The notes under the pieces: generated by a model
The model's database searches: none
What the model saw: the letters and a program-made list of their open reading frames with translations, nothing else
What the model was told of the DNA's origin: nothing
Assembly (NCBI GenBank): GCA_902764705.1
Contig: CACWWZ010000010.1
Coordinates: forward strand, 1 to 64,000
DNA: 64,000 nucleotides
Source of the DNA: an uncultured Prevotellaceae bacterium
GTDB lineage: Bacteria > Bacteroidota > Bacteroidia > Bacteroidales > Bacteroidaceae
Direction of reading: 5' to 3'
Program-made: the position numbers and the translations under genes
In this document: positions 50,243 through 59,549 of the stretch, one piece after another
How the letters are laid out: each line of letters opens with the position of its first letter
Position numbering within the stretch: position 1 is the first letter of the stretch

Positions 50243-51352
50243 ATGTGTAAGGTAGGAATTCCCAAAGAGATTAAGAACAACGAGAATCGTGTGGGCATGA
50301 CACCATCAGGTGTTGCCGAGTTGGTAAGACGCGGACATCAGGTCTTCGTACAACATACTGCGGGGGAGGGCAGTGGTTTCAACGATGAACAGTATACGAA
50401 GGTGGGTGCTCAGATTCTGCCTACCATCGAGGATGTATATGCCGAGGCCGACATGATTGTGAAGGTAAAGGAACCTATTGAGCCCGAATACCCGTTGGTA
50501 CGCAAGGGACAGGTTGTGTTTACCTACTTCCATTTTGCCTGTGAAGAGGAACTGACACATGCCATGCTGAAGAGCGGTGCTACGTGTATTGCCTACGAGA
50601 CGGTGGAGCTTGACAATCGTTCATTGCCGTTGTTGATTCCAATGAGCGAGGTGGCAGGACGTATGGCAGCACAGAATGGAGCCTACTATCTCCAGAAGAC
50701 CAAGGGCGGTAAGGGAAAGTTGATGGCCGGTGTGCCTGGTGTGAAACCTGCTAAGGTACTGGTCCTTGGCGGTGGCACAGTAGGTGAAGCTGCTGCTCGT
50801 ATTGCTGCTGGTATGGGGGCTGATGTCACGATAACCGACGTTTCGCTGCCCCGTCTGAAACAACTTGCTGCTGAGTTGCCTGCTAATGTGCATACACTCT
50901 ACTCGTCGGAGCATAATATCCGTCAGGAACTGCCTACTGTTGATGTCGTTATCGGCTCCGTGCTGATTCCTGGTGATGCTGCTCCTAAACTCATCACTAA
51001 AGATATGCTCTCGCTGATGGAAAAGGGTACGGTACTCGTCGACGTGGCTATTGACCAAGGTGGTTGCTTCGAGACGTCCCATCCTACCACGCATAGTGAT
51101 CCTGTCTATATGGTTGATGGTATCGTACACTATGCTGTAGCCAATATCCCTGGTGCTGTGCCCAACACCTCTACCGTTGCCCTCACCAATGCCACGTTAC
51201 GCTATGCCGTCGCCCTGGCCGATAAAGGCTGGCAACAGGCTTGCCGTGAAGACCGTTCATTGGCTCGTGGTGTCAACATGGTAGACGGAAAGTGTACTTA
51301 CGAGGCTGTTGCCAAAGTATGGAATCTGCCCTACACCCCGCTACAGCTATAA
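50243..51352 (+). CDS. ald: Alanine dehydrogenase
   Basis: 369 residues. Interconverts L-alanine and pyruvate with NAD and ammonia. N-terminal signature GIPKEIKNNENRVGMTPSGV, catalytic Lys in VKVKEP and His in YFHFACEEE, NAD-binding LVLGGGTVGEAAARIAAGMG, and DVAIDQGGCFETS. Full length for the family. A short A-rich leader (about 36 bp) separates it from rfbD. Confidence 0.95.
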   Translation: MCKVGIPKEIKNNENRVGMTPSGVAELVRRGHQVFVQHTAGEGSGFNDEQYTKVGAQILPTIEDVYAEADMIVKVKEPIEPEYPLVRKGQVVFTYFHFACEEELTHAMLKSGATCIAYETVELDNRSLPLLIPMSEVAGRMAAQNGAYYLQKTKGGKGKLMAGVPGVKPAKVLVLGGGTVGEAAARIAAGMGADVTITDVSLPRLKQLAAELPANVHTLYSSEHNIRQELPTVDVVIGSVLIPGDAAPKLITKDMLSLMEKGTVLVDVAIDQGGCFETSHPTTHSDPVYMVDGIVHYAVANIPGAVPNTSTVALTNATLRYAVALADKGWQQACREDRSLARGVNMVDGKCTYEAVAKVWNLPYTPLQL

Positions 51353-51370
51353 TCAAATAATTAATTAAAG

Positions 51371-52960
51371 GTGAATCAAGAAATAGAACGCAGGCGAACT
51401 TTCGCCATTATCTCACACCCCGATGCGGGTAAAACTACGCTGACTGAGAAGTTTCTGCTCTTTGGTGGACAGATTCAGGTGGCTGGTGCAGTAAAGAACA
51501 ATAAAATTAAGAAGACTGCTACTTCCGACTGGATGGACATCGAGAAGCAGCGTGGTATCTCGGTATCGACCTCTGTGATGGAGTTCGACTACACTCCTGA
51601 CGGGAAAGATATCGAATATAAGGTGAACATCCTCGATACCCCGGGTCACCAGGACTTCGCTGAAGACACCTACCGTACGTTGACCGCTGTTGACTCAGCC
51701 ATCATCGTGGTGGACGGGGCGAAAGGTGTGGAAACGCAGACCCGTAAGCTGATGAATGTGTGTCGTATGCGCAATACGCCCGTCATCATCTTCATTAATA
51801 AGATGGACCGCGAGGGCCGTGATCCCTTCGATCTGCTCGATGAATTGGAGCAGGAATTGGAGATTAAGGTGCGCCCCTTGTCGTGGCCTATCAACCAAGG
51901 TGCCAAATTCAAGGGCGTCTATAATATCTACGAACAGCAACTGAACCTGTTTACCCCCGATAAGCAGCGTGTGACGGAGAAAGTCGCTGTCGATATTGAC
52001 AGTGACGATCTGGATGCCCGCATTGGCGAAACCGACGCGAATAAGCTGCGTGAAGACCTGGAACTGGTCAGTGGTGTCTATCCCGATTTCGAGGTCGAGA
52101 CTTACCGTACGGCAGAGGTGGCGCCCGTGTTCTTCGGTTCTGCACTGAACAATTTCGGCGTGCAGGAACTGTTGGACTGTTTCGTCGAGATAGCCCCAAG
52201 TCCCAAACCCACGAAGGCTGAGGAGCGTGACGTGCTTCCTGAGGAGTCAAAGTTTACGGGCTTCATCTTCAAGATTACCGCTAATATCGACCCCAACCAT
52301 CGTTCGTGTATTGCTTTCTGCAAGGTGTGTAGCGGTAAGTTCCAGCGCAACCAGCCCTATCTGCATGTGCGTCAGGGCAAGACGTTACGTTTCTCGTCGC
52401 CCACTCAGTTTATGGCCCAGCGCAAGTCGACCATCGACGAGGCATGGCCAGGTGATATCGTAGGCCTGCCCGATACGGGTGGTATGTTTAAGATTGGCGA
52501 TACGCTGACCGAGGGCGAACAGCTTCACTTCCGTGGACTGCCTTCGTTCTCGCCCGAATTGTTCAAGTATATCGAGAACGACGACCCCATGAAGTCGAAA
52601 CAACTCCAGAAGGGTATTGATCAGTTGATGGACGAGGGTGTGGCCCAGTTGTTCGTTAATCAGTTCAATAACCGGAAGATTATCGGTACGGTTGGACAGT
52701 TGCAGTTTGAGGTCATCCAGTACCGCTTGGAGAACGAGTACAACGCCAAGTGCCGCTGGGAACCCGTTCACTTGTATAAGGCTTGCTGGATAGAGAGTGA
52801 CGACGACAAGGAACTGGAGAACTTCAAGAAGCGTAAATACCAGTATATGGCGAAGGACAAAGAGGGTAGGGACGTGTTCCTGGCCGACTCCGGCTACGTG
52901 TTGTCGATGGCGCAACAGGATTTTGAACACATTAAGTTCCACTTTACGAGTGAATTCTAA
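51371..52960 (+). CDS. prfC: Peptide chain release factor 3
   Basis: 529 residues, GTG start. The GTPase recycles RF1 and RF2 after termination. G1 [14 protein letters not shown]2/switch [14 protein letters not shown]3 [15 protein letters not shown]4 [11 protein letters not shown]. Domains 2 and 3 are present to the C-terminus. The stop overlaps the next ATG by one base (TAATG). Confidence 0.95.
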   Translation: MNQEIERRRTFAIISHPDAGKTTLTEKFLLFGGQIQVAGAVKNNKIKKTATSDWMDIEKQRGISVSTSVMEFDYTPDGKDIEYKVNILDTPGHQDFAEDTYRTLTAVDSAIIVVDGAKGVETQTRKLMNVCRMRNTPVIIFINKMDREGRDPFDLLDELEQELEIKVRPLSWPINQGAKFKGVYNIYEQQLNLFTPDKQRVTEKVAVDIDSDDLDARIGETDANKLREDLELVSGVYPDFEVETYRTAEVAPVFFGSALNNFGVQELLDCFVEIAPSPKPTKAEERDVLPEESKFTGFIFKITANIDPNHRSCIAFCKVCSGKFQRNQPYLHVRQGKTLRFSSPTQFMAQRKSTIDEAWPGDIVGLPDTGGMFKIGDTLTEGEQLHFRGLPSFSPELFKYIENDDPMKSKQLQKGIDQLMDEGVAQLFVNQFNNRKIIGTVGQLQFEVIQYRLENEYNAKCRWEPVHLYKACWIESDDDKELENFKKRKYQYMAKDKEGRDVFLADSGYVLSMAQQDFEHIKFHFTSEF

Positions 52961-53568
52961 TGACAAGAGAAGAAGATATCAAAAATGCCGTAGAGGTGTT
53001 GCGTAAGGGTGGGGTGATTCTCTATCCGACAGATACCGTATGGGGCATCGGTTGTGATGCCACCAATGCCGAGGCCGTGAAGCGTGTGTACGACATCAAG
53101 CAGCGGGACGATTCGAAGGCGATGATTTGTTTGGTTGATAGCGATGCTAGATTGCAACGCTACGTTCGCAATGTTCCTGATGTGGCTTGGCAACTGATTG
53201 ACAGCCTGAAGGAAACCGCCACTATTCCTGATGGTTCTCCGTCGGGTATCAAGCCCACGACTATCATTCTTGACGGAGCTATCAACTTGGCGGAGAATTT
53301 GATAGCCGATGATGGATCGATAGCCTTGCGTATCACCCAGGAAGCATTCTCGAAGGAACTGTGTTATCGTTTTCAGAAAGCACTGGTTTCAACGTCTGCG
53401 AATATCAGTGGTGAACCAGCTGCTCAGAACTACTGCGACATCGACACTCGTATTATCGAACAGGTTGACTATGTCTGTTGGTCGCGTCGGCAGGAGCACA
53501 AACCGCATACCCCGTCAAGTATCATCCGCCTGCGCCAGAACGGAGAGGTGGAGATAATCAGGAAGTAA
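52960..53568 (+). CDS. YrdC/Sua5-type threonylcarbamoyl-AMP synthase
   Basis: 202 residues. Makes threonylcarbamoyl-AMP for the t6A37 modification of ANN-decoding tRNAs. YrdC fold: GGVILYPTDTVWGIGCDA, KQRDDSKAMICLV and SANISGEPA. There is no Sua5 C-terminal domain, so it is of TsaC/YrdC length. Translationally coupled to prfC. Confidence 0.9.
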   Translation: MTREEDIKNAVEVLRKGGVILYPTDTVWGIGCDATNAEAVKRVYDIKQRDDSKAMICLVDSDARLQRYVRNVPDVAWQLIDSLKETATIPDGSPSGIKPTTIILDGAINLAENLIADDGSIALRITQEAFSKELCYRFQKALVSTSANISGEPAAQNYCDIDTRIIEQVDYVCWSRRQEHKPHTPSSIIRLRQNGEVEIIRK

Positions 53569-53582
53569 GAGGTAAGATGTAA
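53562..53582 (+). repeat. 7-bp junction repeat between YrdC and CLC genes
   Basis: GAAGTAA, GAGGTAA, GATGTAA, then GAAAAATG. The first TAA is the YrdC stop codon. TAA occurs in all three frames, and the last unit runs into the CLC start. Confidence 0.85.
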
Positions 53583-53587
53583 GAAAA

Positions 53588-55396
53588 ATGGAGACTCAGA
53601 ACGACAGACTGAAACGCCCGGCATGGCTAGTGAGGTTGCATGATTGGCGTGTGGAGCACGTGAGCGACAAGATGTTTCTGCTCATCTTGGCGTTTCTTGT
53701 GGGCTTGTTGTCGGCTGTTGCTGCCTATGTTCTTCACGGACTTATCAACGTCATCGTAGATCTGCTTACGGGCAAGTTTGCCATTGACTCTTACAACTGG
53801 CTTTATCTGGTCTATCCTGTTATTGGTATCTACCTGACATCACTCTTTGTACGTTACGTAGTCAAGGATAATATCTCGCATGGTATCACCCGCATTCTCT
53901 ATGCCATCTCCTCGAACCGATCTCGTCTGAAGGGACATAACACATGGTCGAGCGTTATTGCCTCAGCCATTACCATCGGCTTTGGTGGATCGGTAGGCGC
54001 AGAGGCTCCTATCGTATTGACGGGTTCGGCTATTGGTTCGAACCTCGGCAAACTGTTCCGGCTTGACAACAAAACGTTGATGACACTGGTGGGGTGTGGT
54101 GCTGCCGGAGCTATTGCCGGAATCTTCAAAGCACCGATTGCAGGACTGGTGTTTACCCTCGAGGTATTGATGATTGACCTGACGATGGCCTCATTGCTGC
54201 CTATCCTTGTGTCGTGTGTGACAGCTACCTGTTTTACATATATTTTCAGAGGCAGTGCTGTATTGTTCTCATTCACACTTGACAGCGACTGGACAGTAGA
54301 ACGCACTCCAGCTTGTATTCTACTTGGCATCACCTGTGGACTCGTGTCGCTCTACTTCATCCGCACCATGACTGTCTGTGAGGATATGTTTGCCCGATTC
54401 AAAGACAGACCTTACGTTAAACTGATTATTGGTGGTGCCATCTTGAGTTCGTTAATCTTCCTCTTCCCGTCGCTTTATGGTGAGGGCTATCACAGTATCA
54501 ATCTCTTGTTGAATGGTAAGACGGTGGCTGACTGGGACCAAATACTCGAGGGGTCGCTGTTTTATGGCCATTCTGAATACCTTATATTATATATAGGTCT
54601 TGTGCTGCTCACCAAGGTCTTTGCCACTTCGGCTACGAATGGTGGTGGAGGTTGTGGCGGTACGTTTGCCCCCTCACTGTTCATTGGCTGCTTCACGGGC
54701 TTCCTGTTCTCGCGACTTTGGAACATGCATCAGATTGGTGTCTATGTGCCCGAGAAGAATTTTTCGCTATTGGGTATGGCGGGAGTCATGTCGGGTGTTA
54801 TGCATGCTCCACTGACGGGCATCTTCCTCATTGCTGAGATTACCAGTGGCTATGACCTCTTTATGCCACTGATGATTGTTGCTGTGTCGAGCTATCTTAC
54901 CATCAATATTTTCGAGAAACACAGTATCTATGGTATGCGCCTCGCCAAACAGGGTAAGCTTAAGACACATCATACTGACCATGCTGTGCTGACGTTGATG
55001 AGCCTTGATTCGGTTATCGATAGAGACTTCCAGGCTGTTGACCCTGATATGGAGTTGGGACAAATGGTCCACTACATTTCTCGTTCTCGCCATCGTGTGT
55101 TGCCTGTTACTGATGCTGCAGGTGTTTTGCTGGGCGAGATTAATATTGTCAAAATCCGCCACGTTGTATTCCGCACTGAACTCTATCACCATTTCCGTGC
55201 CTCTCAACTCATGTCAAAGCCCGACGCTACGCTCAGTGATTCAACACCCATGACTGAGGTGATGCGTACCTTCGAGCGTACTCAGGCCGACTGGTTCCCT
55301 GTGCTTGATGATAACAACCATCTGAAGGGCTATATTTCGCGCAAGCGTATGTACAACATGTACCGTAAGATAGTTCACGATTTAAGCCAAGATTAA
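53588..55396 (+). CDS. CLC family chloride channel/antiporter with C-terminal CBS pair
   Basis: 602 residues. CLC membrane domain (about 30-440) with GGSVGAEAPIVLTGSAIGSN, where the Glu in GAEAP is at the gating position, and GGGGCGGTFAPSLFIGCFTG. Two CBS motifs (about 460-600) probably bind adenine nucleotides. The central Ser-Pro signature of many CLC proteins is not obvious in its usual form. Ion specificity is uncertain. Confidence 0.9.
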   Translation: METQNDRLKRPAWLVRLHDWRVEHVSDKMFLLILAFLVGLLSAVAAYVLHGLINVIVDLLTGKFAIDSYNWLYLVYPVIGIYLTSLFVRYVVKDNISHGITRILYAISSNRSRLKGHNTWSSVIASAITIGFGGSVGAEAPIVLTGSAIGSNLGKLFRLDNKTLMTLVGCGAAGAIAGIFKAPIAGLVFTLEVLMIDLTMASLLPILVSCVTATCFTYIFRGSAVLFSFTLDSDWTVERTPACILLGITCGLVSLYFIRTMTVCEDMFARFKDRPYVKLIIGGAILSSLIFLFPSLYGEGYHSINLLLNGKTVADWDQILEGSLFYGHSEYLILYIGLVLLTKVFATSATNGGGGCGGTFAPSLFIGCFTGFLFSRLWNMHQIGVYVPEKNFSLLGMAGVMSGVMHAPLTGIFLIAEITSGYDLFMPLMIVAVSSYLTINIFEKHSIYGMRLAKQGKLKTHHTDHAVLTLMSLDSVIDRDFQAVDPDMELGQMVHYISRSRHRVLPVTDAAGVLLGEINIVKIRHVVFRTELYHHFRASQLMSKPDATLSDSTPMTEVMRTFERTQADWFPVLDDNNHLKGYISRKRMYNMYRKIVHDLSQD

Positions 55397-55413
55397 AGAA
55401 ATTCTGATTAACT

Positions 55414-55445
55414 TTTGGTTAGTCCGATTTTTCTTCGTACCTTTG
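55414..55445 (+). promoter_or_regulatory. Promoter of the yhhQ-queF operon
   Basis: TTTG (55414-55417), 20-nt spacer, TACCTTTG (55438-55445). Transcription should start near 55450, giving a leader of about 67 nt. Confidence 0.8.
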
Positions 55446-55449
55446 CAGG

Positions 55450-55516
55450 CGATTTCAATCAGGGGTACTTGCGAAAGCCAAGCGATGGCCGGACCCCCTT
55501 TATCAAAACAAGAAAA
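55450..55516 (+). promoter_or_regulatory. Structured leader of the queuosine genes, riboswitch candidate
   Basis: The leader contains GGGGT (55462-55466) able to pair with ACCCC (55493-55497), enclosing two mutually exclusive small hairpins (CTTG...CAAG and GCCA...TGGC). An A-rich tail (ATCAAAACAAGAAAA) then leads to the start codon. The position and downstream genes (a queuosine-precursor transporter and queF) suggest a preQ1/preQ0 sensor. The sequence does not match the preQ1-I, -II or -III consensus as I know them. Confidence 0.4.
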
Positions 55517-56206
55517 ATGGAAAAAGAACGCAGTAAAGTCAGCGTGCTGTTTATGCTTTTCGGCACTCTGTTTTGCGTTTGTCTGATTACGGCAAACGTA
55601 TTGGAAACAAAGCAGTTATCATTCGGACCCGTGAACCTGACGGCAGGAATCATTGTATTCCCCGTGTCGTATATCATCAATGATGTGGTGTGCGAGGTGT
55701 GGGGCTATCAGCGTACGCGCATGCTTATCTGGATGGGGTTCGCCATGAACTTCTTTTTTGTTATTATGGGCGCTATTGCCGACTGGATTCCTGGCGCGCC
55801 GTACTGGCACGGCGACGAGGGCTTCCATGTTATTTTCGGACTCGCACCGCGTATTGCCTTGGCGTCATTCATTGCGTTCATCGCAGGTTCGTTCATTAAC
55901 GCTTATGTCATGTCGCGCATGAAACTGAAGTCTGGTGGCTCTAATTTCTCTGCTCGTGCCATATTGAGTACTATATTCGGTGAGGCGACCGATTCTGTCA
56001 TTTTCTTCCCATTAGCTCTTGGTGGCGTTATCCCTTGGGAGGAAATGCCTTCGCTCATGATTTCTCAGGTAACGCTGAAGACACTCTATGAGATTGTTGT
56101 ACTACCTGTGACTATCCGTGTTGTCGAATTCACCAAGAAGCACGACCACGAGGATGTGTTCGACCACGATATCAATTACAACATCTTTAATATATTGAAA
56201 ATATAA
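55517..56206 (+). CDS. yhhQ: Queuosine precursor transporter, YhhQ/VUT family
   Basis: 229 residues from ATG 55517. The longer ORF from 55415 is rejected because the promoter and structured leader lie in it. About six membrane segments. TANVLETKQLSFGPVNLTAG, VSYIINDVVCEVWGYQRTR and STIFGEATDSVIFFPLAL are typical. YhhQ proteins import preQ0/preQ1. Location directly before queF supports this. Confidence 0.9.
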   Translation: MEKERSKVSVLFMLFGTLFCVCLITANVLETKQLSFGPVNLTAGIIVFPVSYIINDVVCEVWGYQRTRMLIWMGFAMNFFFVIMGAIADWIPGAPYWHGDEGFHVIFGLAPRIALASFIAFIAGSFINAYVMSRMKLKSGGSNFSARAILSTIFGEATDSVIFFPLALGGVIPWEEMPSLMISQVTLKTLYEIVVLPVTIRVVEFTKKHDHEDVFDHDINYNIFNILKI

Positions 56207-56218
56207 TTCGTTATATCG

Positions 56219-56242
56219 GCATAACGTAATAACGTCATAACG
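56219..56242 (+). repeat. 8-bp junction repeat between yhhQ and queF
   Basis: Three units GCATAACG, TAATAACG, TCATAACG in the 50-bp gap. Same family as 40173-40220. Confidence 0.8.
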
Positions 56243-56256
56243 AAAGAATAGATATT

Positions 56257-56718
56257 ATGGCAAGAGAAAATGATGGCCTACAACAGTTGGGCCGCAAGAC
56301 GGAATACCGGCAGGATTATGCGCCGGAAGTGTTGGAAACCTTTGAGAACAAACACCCAGGCAACGACTATTGGGTGCAGTTCAACTGTCCTGAGTTTACG
56401 TCGCTTTGCCCTATCACTGGACAGCCTGATTTTGCGGAGATAAAGATTGCCTACATCCCAGCTGAACGCATGGTCGAGTCGAAGAGTCTGAAACTCTACC
56501 TCTTCTCGTTCCGCAATCATGGCGACTTCCACGAAGACTGCGTCAATATCATCATGAAAGACCTTGTGAAGCTGATGCAGCCTAAGTACATTGAAGTAGT
56601 CGGTCTCTTTACCCCACGTGGTGGCATTAGTATCTATCCTTATGCCAACTACGGCCAGCCTGGCACAAAGTACGAGCTGATGGCCCAGCGTCGTCTTGAG
56701 GAACGGCAAATATTATAA
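56257..56718 (+). CDS. queF: NADPH-dependent 7-cyano-7-deazaguanine reductase
   Basis: 153 residues. Reduces preQ0 to preQ1 in queuosine synthesis. Catalytic Cys in [16 protein letters not shown], and the QueF motif [20 protein letters not shown] with the NADPH and substrate-binding residues. Short, unimodular (YkvM) type. The stop overlaps the next ATG (TAATG). Confidence 0.95.
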   Translation: MARENDGLQQLGRKTEYRQDYAPEVLETFENKHPGNDYWVQFNCPEFTSLCPITGQPDFAEIKIAYIPAERMVESKSLKLYLFSFRNHGDFHEDCVNIIMKDLVKLMQPKYIEVVGLFTPRGGISIYPYANYGQPGTKYELMAQRRLEERQIL

Positions 56719-57383
56719 TGACCTACAATACCTATATTTTCGATCTCGATGGCACGTTGCTTGATACTCTACAGGATTTAGCTGCTAGTGTCAATTATGC
56801 CTTGCGTCAGCATCACATGCCTGAACACTCAATGGATGACGTGCGTCATTTTGTGGGCAACGGTGTACGTCTGCTCATGGAGCGTGCCGTGCCTGGTGGT
56901 GCTAGTAATCCAATGTTCGATGTTGCTTTCGACACTTTCCGACAGCACTATATGCAACACTCGCTCGATACCACCCGTCCCTACGATGGTATTCCTGAAC
57001 TTATCCACGAACTCCACGCTCGAGGATGTCATATGGCCGTTGTTAGCAACAAGATGATGGCTGCCACACAGGAACTCGTACGACATTTCTTTCCAGATAT
57101 TCATGTAGCCATAGGCGAGCATGAAGCCGAGGGCATCCGAAAGAAACCCGCACCGGATACTGTCTTTGCCGCTTTGCGACAGTTAGGTTACCCTCTCCCC
57201 ACGACGAGGGAAGGGGAGAGGCTTGCCGTCTACGTTGGCGACAGCGATGTTGACCTTGCGACAGCTCGTAATGCCGCTCTGCCTTGCATCAGCGTCCTCT
57301 GGGGCTTTCGTGACCGCGAATTCCTACTTGCCAATGGAGCAACCACCTTTGTGGAGCATCCCCTAGACATACTTGATTTATAA
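56718..57383 (+). CDS. gph: Phosphoglycolate phosphatase-like HAD hydrolase
   Basis: 221 residues. HAD motif I FDLDGTLLDTL, helical cap (about 18-85), motif II VVSNKM, conserved Lys in RKKPAPD, motif III/IV VYVGDSDVDLATA. An unusual stretch PLPTTREGERL sits just before motif III where the family is normally tight. It is encoded by a 9-bp inverted repeat. Substrate specificity (phosphoglycolate or another) is inferred from family only. Last gene of the yhhQ-queF unit. Confidence 0.85.
   Translation: MTYNTYIFDLDGTLLDTLQDLAASVNYALRQHHMPEHSMDDVRHFVGNGVRLLMERAVPGGASNPMFDVAFDTFRQHYMQHSLDTTRPYDGIPELIHELHARGCHMAVVSNKMMAATQELVRHFFPDIHVAIGEHEAEGIRKKPAPDTVFAALRQLGYPLPTTREGERLAVYVGDSDVDLATARNAALPCISVLWGFRDREFLLANGATTFVEHPLDILDL
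57192..57221 (+). repeat. Palindromic insert within gph
   Basis: CCTCTCCCC (57192-57200) and GGGGAGAGG (57213-57221) form a 9-bp stem with a 12-nt loop. The segment is in frame and looks like a small palindromic insertion. Confidence 0.6.
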
Positions 57384-57407
57384 AAATAGCTAATTCTCGT
57401 CCAAATA

Positions 57408-57439
57408 TTTGGAATGAGTCACTTTTTTTGCTATCTTTG
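57408..57439 (+). promoter_or_regulatory. Promoter of the carboxypeptidase-regulatory-domain gene
   Basis: TTTG (57408-57411), 20-nt spacer, TATCTTTG (57432-57439). Confidence 0.8.
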
Positions 57440-57472
57440 CGGTGAGATATTATAACTAACACTTTTATCAAT

Positions 57473-58699
57473 ATGACTAGACTATGGATAACAATGCTGC
57501 TGATGCTGGCAACCCTTGCTGTACAGGCGCAACAGGTGGTCAGTGGAGTAGTGAAAGACCGCCAGACAGGCAACGCCCTTAGTCATGTAAGTGTCTCTGC
57601 TGAGGGTACAGATGTACATACCGTCACAAACGATGACGGATATTTTACGCTGAAGGTAGCTCAGAGTCCACGCTATATTCAACTTAGCCACATCGGCTAT
57701 AAGACGAGACAAATGCCGCTTGGCTCTGGTCCTATCGATAATCTCACCATCCTTATGCTTAGTACCACAGTCCAGCTTAGCGAGGTCATTATCTCTGCCG
57801 ACGACCCTTTGGCCATCGTTAAAGCCGCCATGAGCCGTATCGAGTCTAACTATGCCAGTGAACCTGAACTCGTGAGATGTTTCTACCGTGAGACGGCTCG
57901 CCGTGGATCACGATTCATTAGTGTTGCAGAGGCAGTTACCGATATGTATAAGTCGAGCTACTCGCGTGGTCCGGAATTCGATGCCGTGGCCATTCAGAAG
58001 GGCCGCCGTCTGATGAGCATGAAGGCTAGTGATACGCTTGGCGTTAAGGTTCAGGGTGGTCCTGTTATGCCCTTGATGGTCGATGTGGCCAAGAATTCCG
58101 AGTACATCCTCAATCCCGAGATGCTGCCTTATTATAAGTATCACATGGAGTTGCCTACAATGATTGATGACTGCTTGCATTATGTCATCAGTATGACTCC
58201 TAAGGTAGTTACCCCGTTCCCCTTGATGGGCGGTCTGCTCTATATCAATCATGAATCGCTAGCCATCACACGTGCCGAGCTTCAGCTTGATGTCAGCGAC
58301 TGGCGCAAAGCCTCTGAATATATGCTTGTCCGAAAGCCACTGGGTTTGCGCTTCCGGCCTCGTGAACTAAGTGTCACTGTCGTTTACGAGACCGATGCTG
58401 CCGGTATTACCCACATGAGCTATGTGCGTAACGAAATGCGTTTTAACTGCGACTGGCGCCGACGGCTTTTTGCATCGCCATATACCACTGTCTGCGAGAT
58501 GGTCGTTACCGACCGTTTGGCTCTCGGCCGACAGGCTAAGCGTCCACATGGGCGATCGTCCTTTGGCCACAACGAGCGTTTCTATGATAAGGTGGAGTAT
58601 TTCGATGATCCCGATTTTTGGGCCGATTATAATATCATTGAGCCTACCGAGAGTCTTGAATACGCTATCGATAAACTGAAAAAGAGAGTTCGAAAATAA
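57473..58699 (+). CDS. Secreted protein with N-terminal CarboxypepD_reg-like domain
   Basis: 408 residues, signal peptide (TRLWITMLLMLATLAVQAQ). Residues 20-105 are a carboxypeptidase regulatory-like beta-sandwich (VVSGVVKDRQTGNALSHVSV, TVTNDDGYFTLKV, LSHIGYKT), as in SusC-type N-termini. The rest (110-408) is a DUF-like region common in Bacteroidetes outer-surface proteins (LVRCFYRETARRGSRFISVA). There is no TonB plug or barrel. Function unknown. It overlaps the following M15 gene by one base, so a wall-related role is possible. Confidence 0.75.
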   Translation: MTRLWITMLLMLATLAVQAQQVVSGVVKDRQTGNALSHVSVSAEGTDVHTVTNDDGYFTLKVAQSPRYIQLSHIGYKTRQMPLGSGPIDNLTILMLSTTVQLSEVIISADDPLAIVKAAMSRIESNYASEPELVRCFYRETARRGSRFISVAEAVTDMYKSSYSRGPEFDAVAIQKGRRLMSMKASDTLGVKVQGGPVMPLMVDVAKNSEYILNPEMLPYYKYHMELPTMIDDCLHYVISMTPKVVTPFPLMGGLLYINHESLAITRAELQLDVSDWRKASEYMLVRKPLGLRFRPRELSVTVVYETDAAGITHMSYVRNEMRFNCDWRRRLFASPYTTVCEMVVTDRLALGRQAKRPHGRSSFGHNERFYDKVEYFDDPDFWADYNIIEPTESLEYAIDKLKKRVRK

Positions 58700-59256
58700 T
58701 GGTCCGTCACTTCTTTCTTCTACTACTCTTGTCGGTGTTTACTGGTGCTACTGCCCAGCCCGCCGGAGTCCGTCTTGACACCCTCCGTGTGCAATATATC
58801 GATTTCGAGGGACGTTCTCAACAAGGTATCCTCATATGTAATTATGTGATAGCGGCTGATCTGCGCGATATTTTCGCAGAACTCTATCGCCAGCGTTATC
58901 CTATAGAACGAATCCGTCCTATCTCAGATTATGATGACGATGATGAACGCTCGATGCAAGCCAACAATACCTCGTGCTATTGCTATCGACCTATAGCTGG
59001 TACGACGCGACTGTCGAAACATGCGCGAGGTCTTGCCATTGATGTGAATCCCCTTTATAATCCTTGTGTTCGCAGGAAGAAGGATGGCTCATTACTTATC
59101 CAACCCTCGACGGGCAAACCCTATGCTGACCGCAACAAGTTATTCAAATATAAGATTACCCGTCGGGACCTATGCTATCGGCTCTTTATCCAGCACGGTT
59201 TCCGTTGGGGTGGGGACTGGCGCTCAGTAAAGGACTACCAGCACTTCGAGAAGTAG
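58699..59256 (+). CDS. M15 family peptidase, probable L-Ala-D-Glu or D,D-peptidase
   Basis: 185 residues with a signal peptide (HFFLLLLLSVFTGATAQ). The zinc site is visible: His and Asp in RLSKHARGLAIDVNP and the second His in DYQHFEK. RFGWGGDW-type loop present (FRWGGDWRSV). Expected to cut peptidoglycan stem peptides in the periplasm. Coupled to the upstream gene (TAATG). Confidence 0.88.
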   Translation: MVRHFFLLLLLSVFTGATAQPAGVRLDTLRVQYIDFEGRSQQGILICNYVIAADLRDIFAELYRQRYPIERIRPISDYDDDDERSMQANNTSCYCYRPIAGTTRLSKHARGLAIDVNPLYNPCVRRKKDGSLLIQPSTGKPYADRNKLFKYKITRRDLCYRLFIQHGFRWGGDWRSVKDYQHFEK

Positions 59257-59287
59257 GTGGTCAAAGGAATATTAGATCTTATGGCTG

Positions 59288-59542
59288 TTACTTTTTCTTC
59301 TTGCGTGAGAAAATGTAACCATAGGTTTTCATGAGTTTGCGCACTAAAAGAAATCCATCAATAGCGGTAATGCTGTTGGCTATCAGGTTTGCCACCAGTT
59401 CTCCCTTGCTGTTTGCTTTTTGGGGAGCAGACAAGGTGCGCCAGAGAATGCCGATCTGGTCGTTCTCCTGTTTGATGTCAGACTGAAGTTTCTCTTTGCG
59501 AATCTGAATCTCTTCAAGTGTACGGTAGGTGGGTTTGGGCAT
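59288..59542 (-). CDS. Small Lys-rich protein of the YtxH-holin operon
   Basis: 84 residues. An N-terminal amphipathic, probably coiled-coil helix (LEEIQIRKEKLQSDIKQEND), a mildly hydrophobic segment (VANLIANSITAIDGFLLV) and a Lys-rich C-terminus. No family recognised. Seven bp after the holin-like gene, the third gene of the operon. Probably a membrane-associated accessory protein. Confidence 0.65.
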   Translation of the reverse strand: MPKPTYRTLEEIQIRKEKLQSDIKQENDQIGILWRTLSAPQKANSKGELVANLIANSITAIDGFLLVRKLMKTYGYIFSRKKKK

Positions 59543-59549
59543 AAGGCGA

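Noticed and set aside
55415..55516. N-terminal extension of YhhQ
   Set aside because: The longer frame overlaps a perfect promoter and the structured leader. Membrane proteins of this family start near ATG 55517.
55450..55516. Assignment of the leader to preQ1-I, -II or -III riboswitch class
   Set aside because: The conserved loop and A-rich tail sequences of these classes as I know them are not present. Kept only as a candidate of unknown class.
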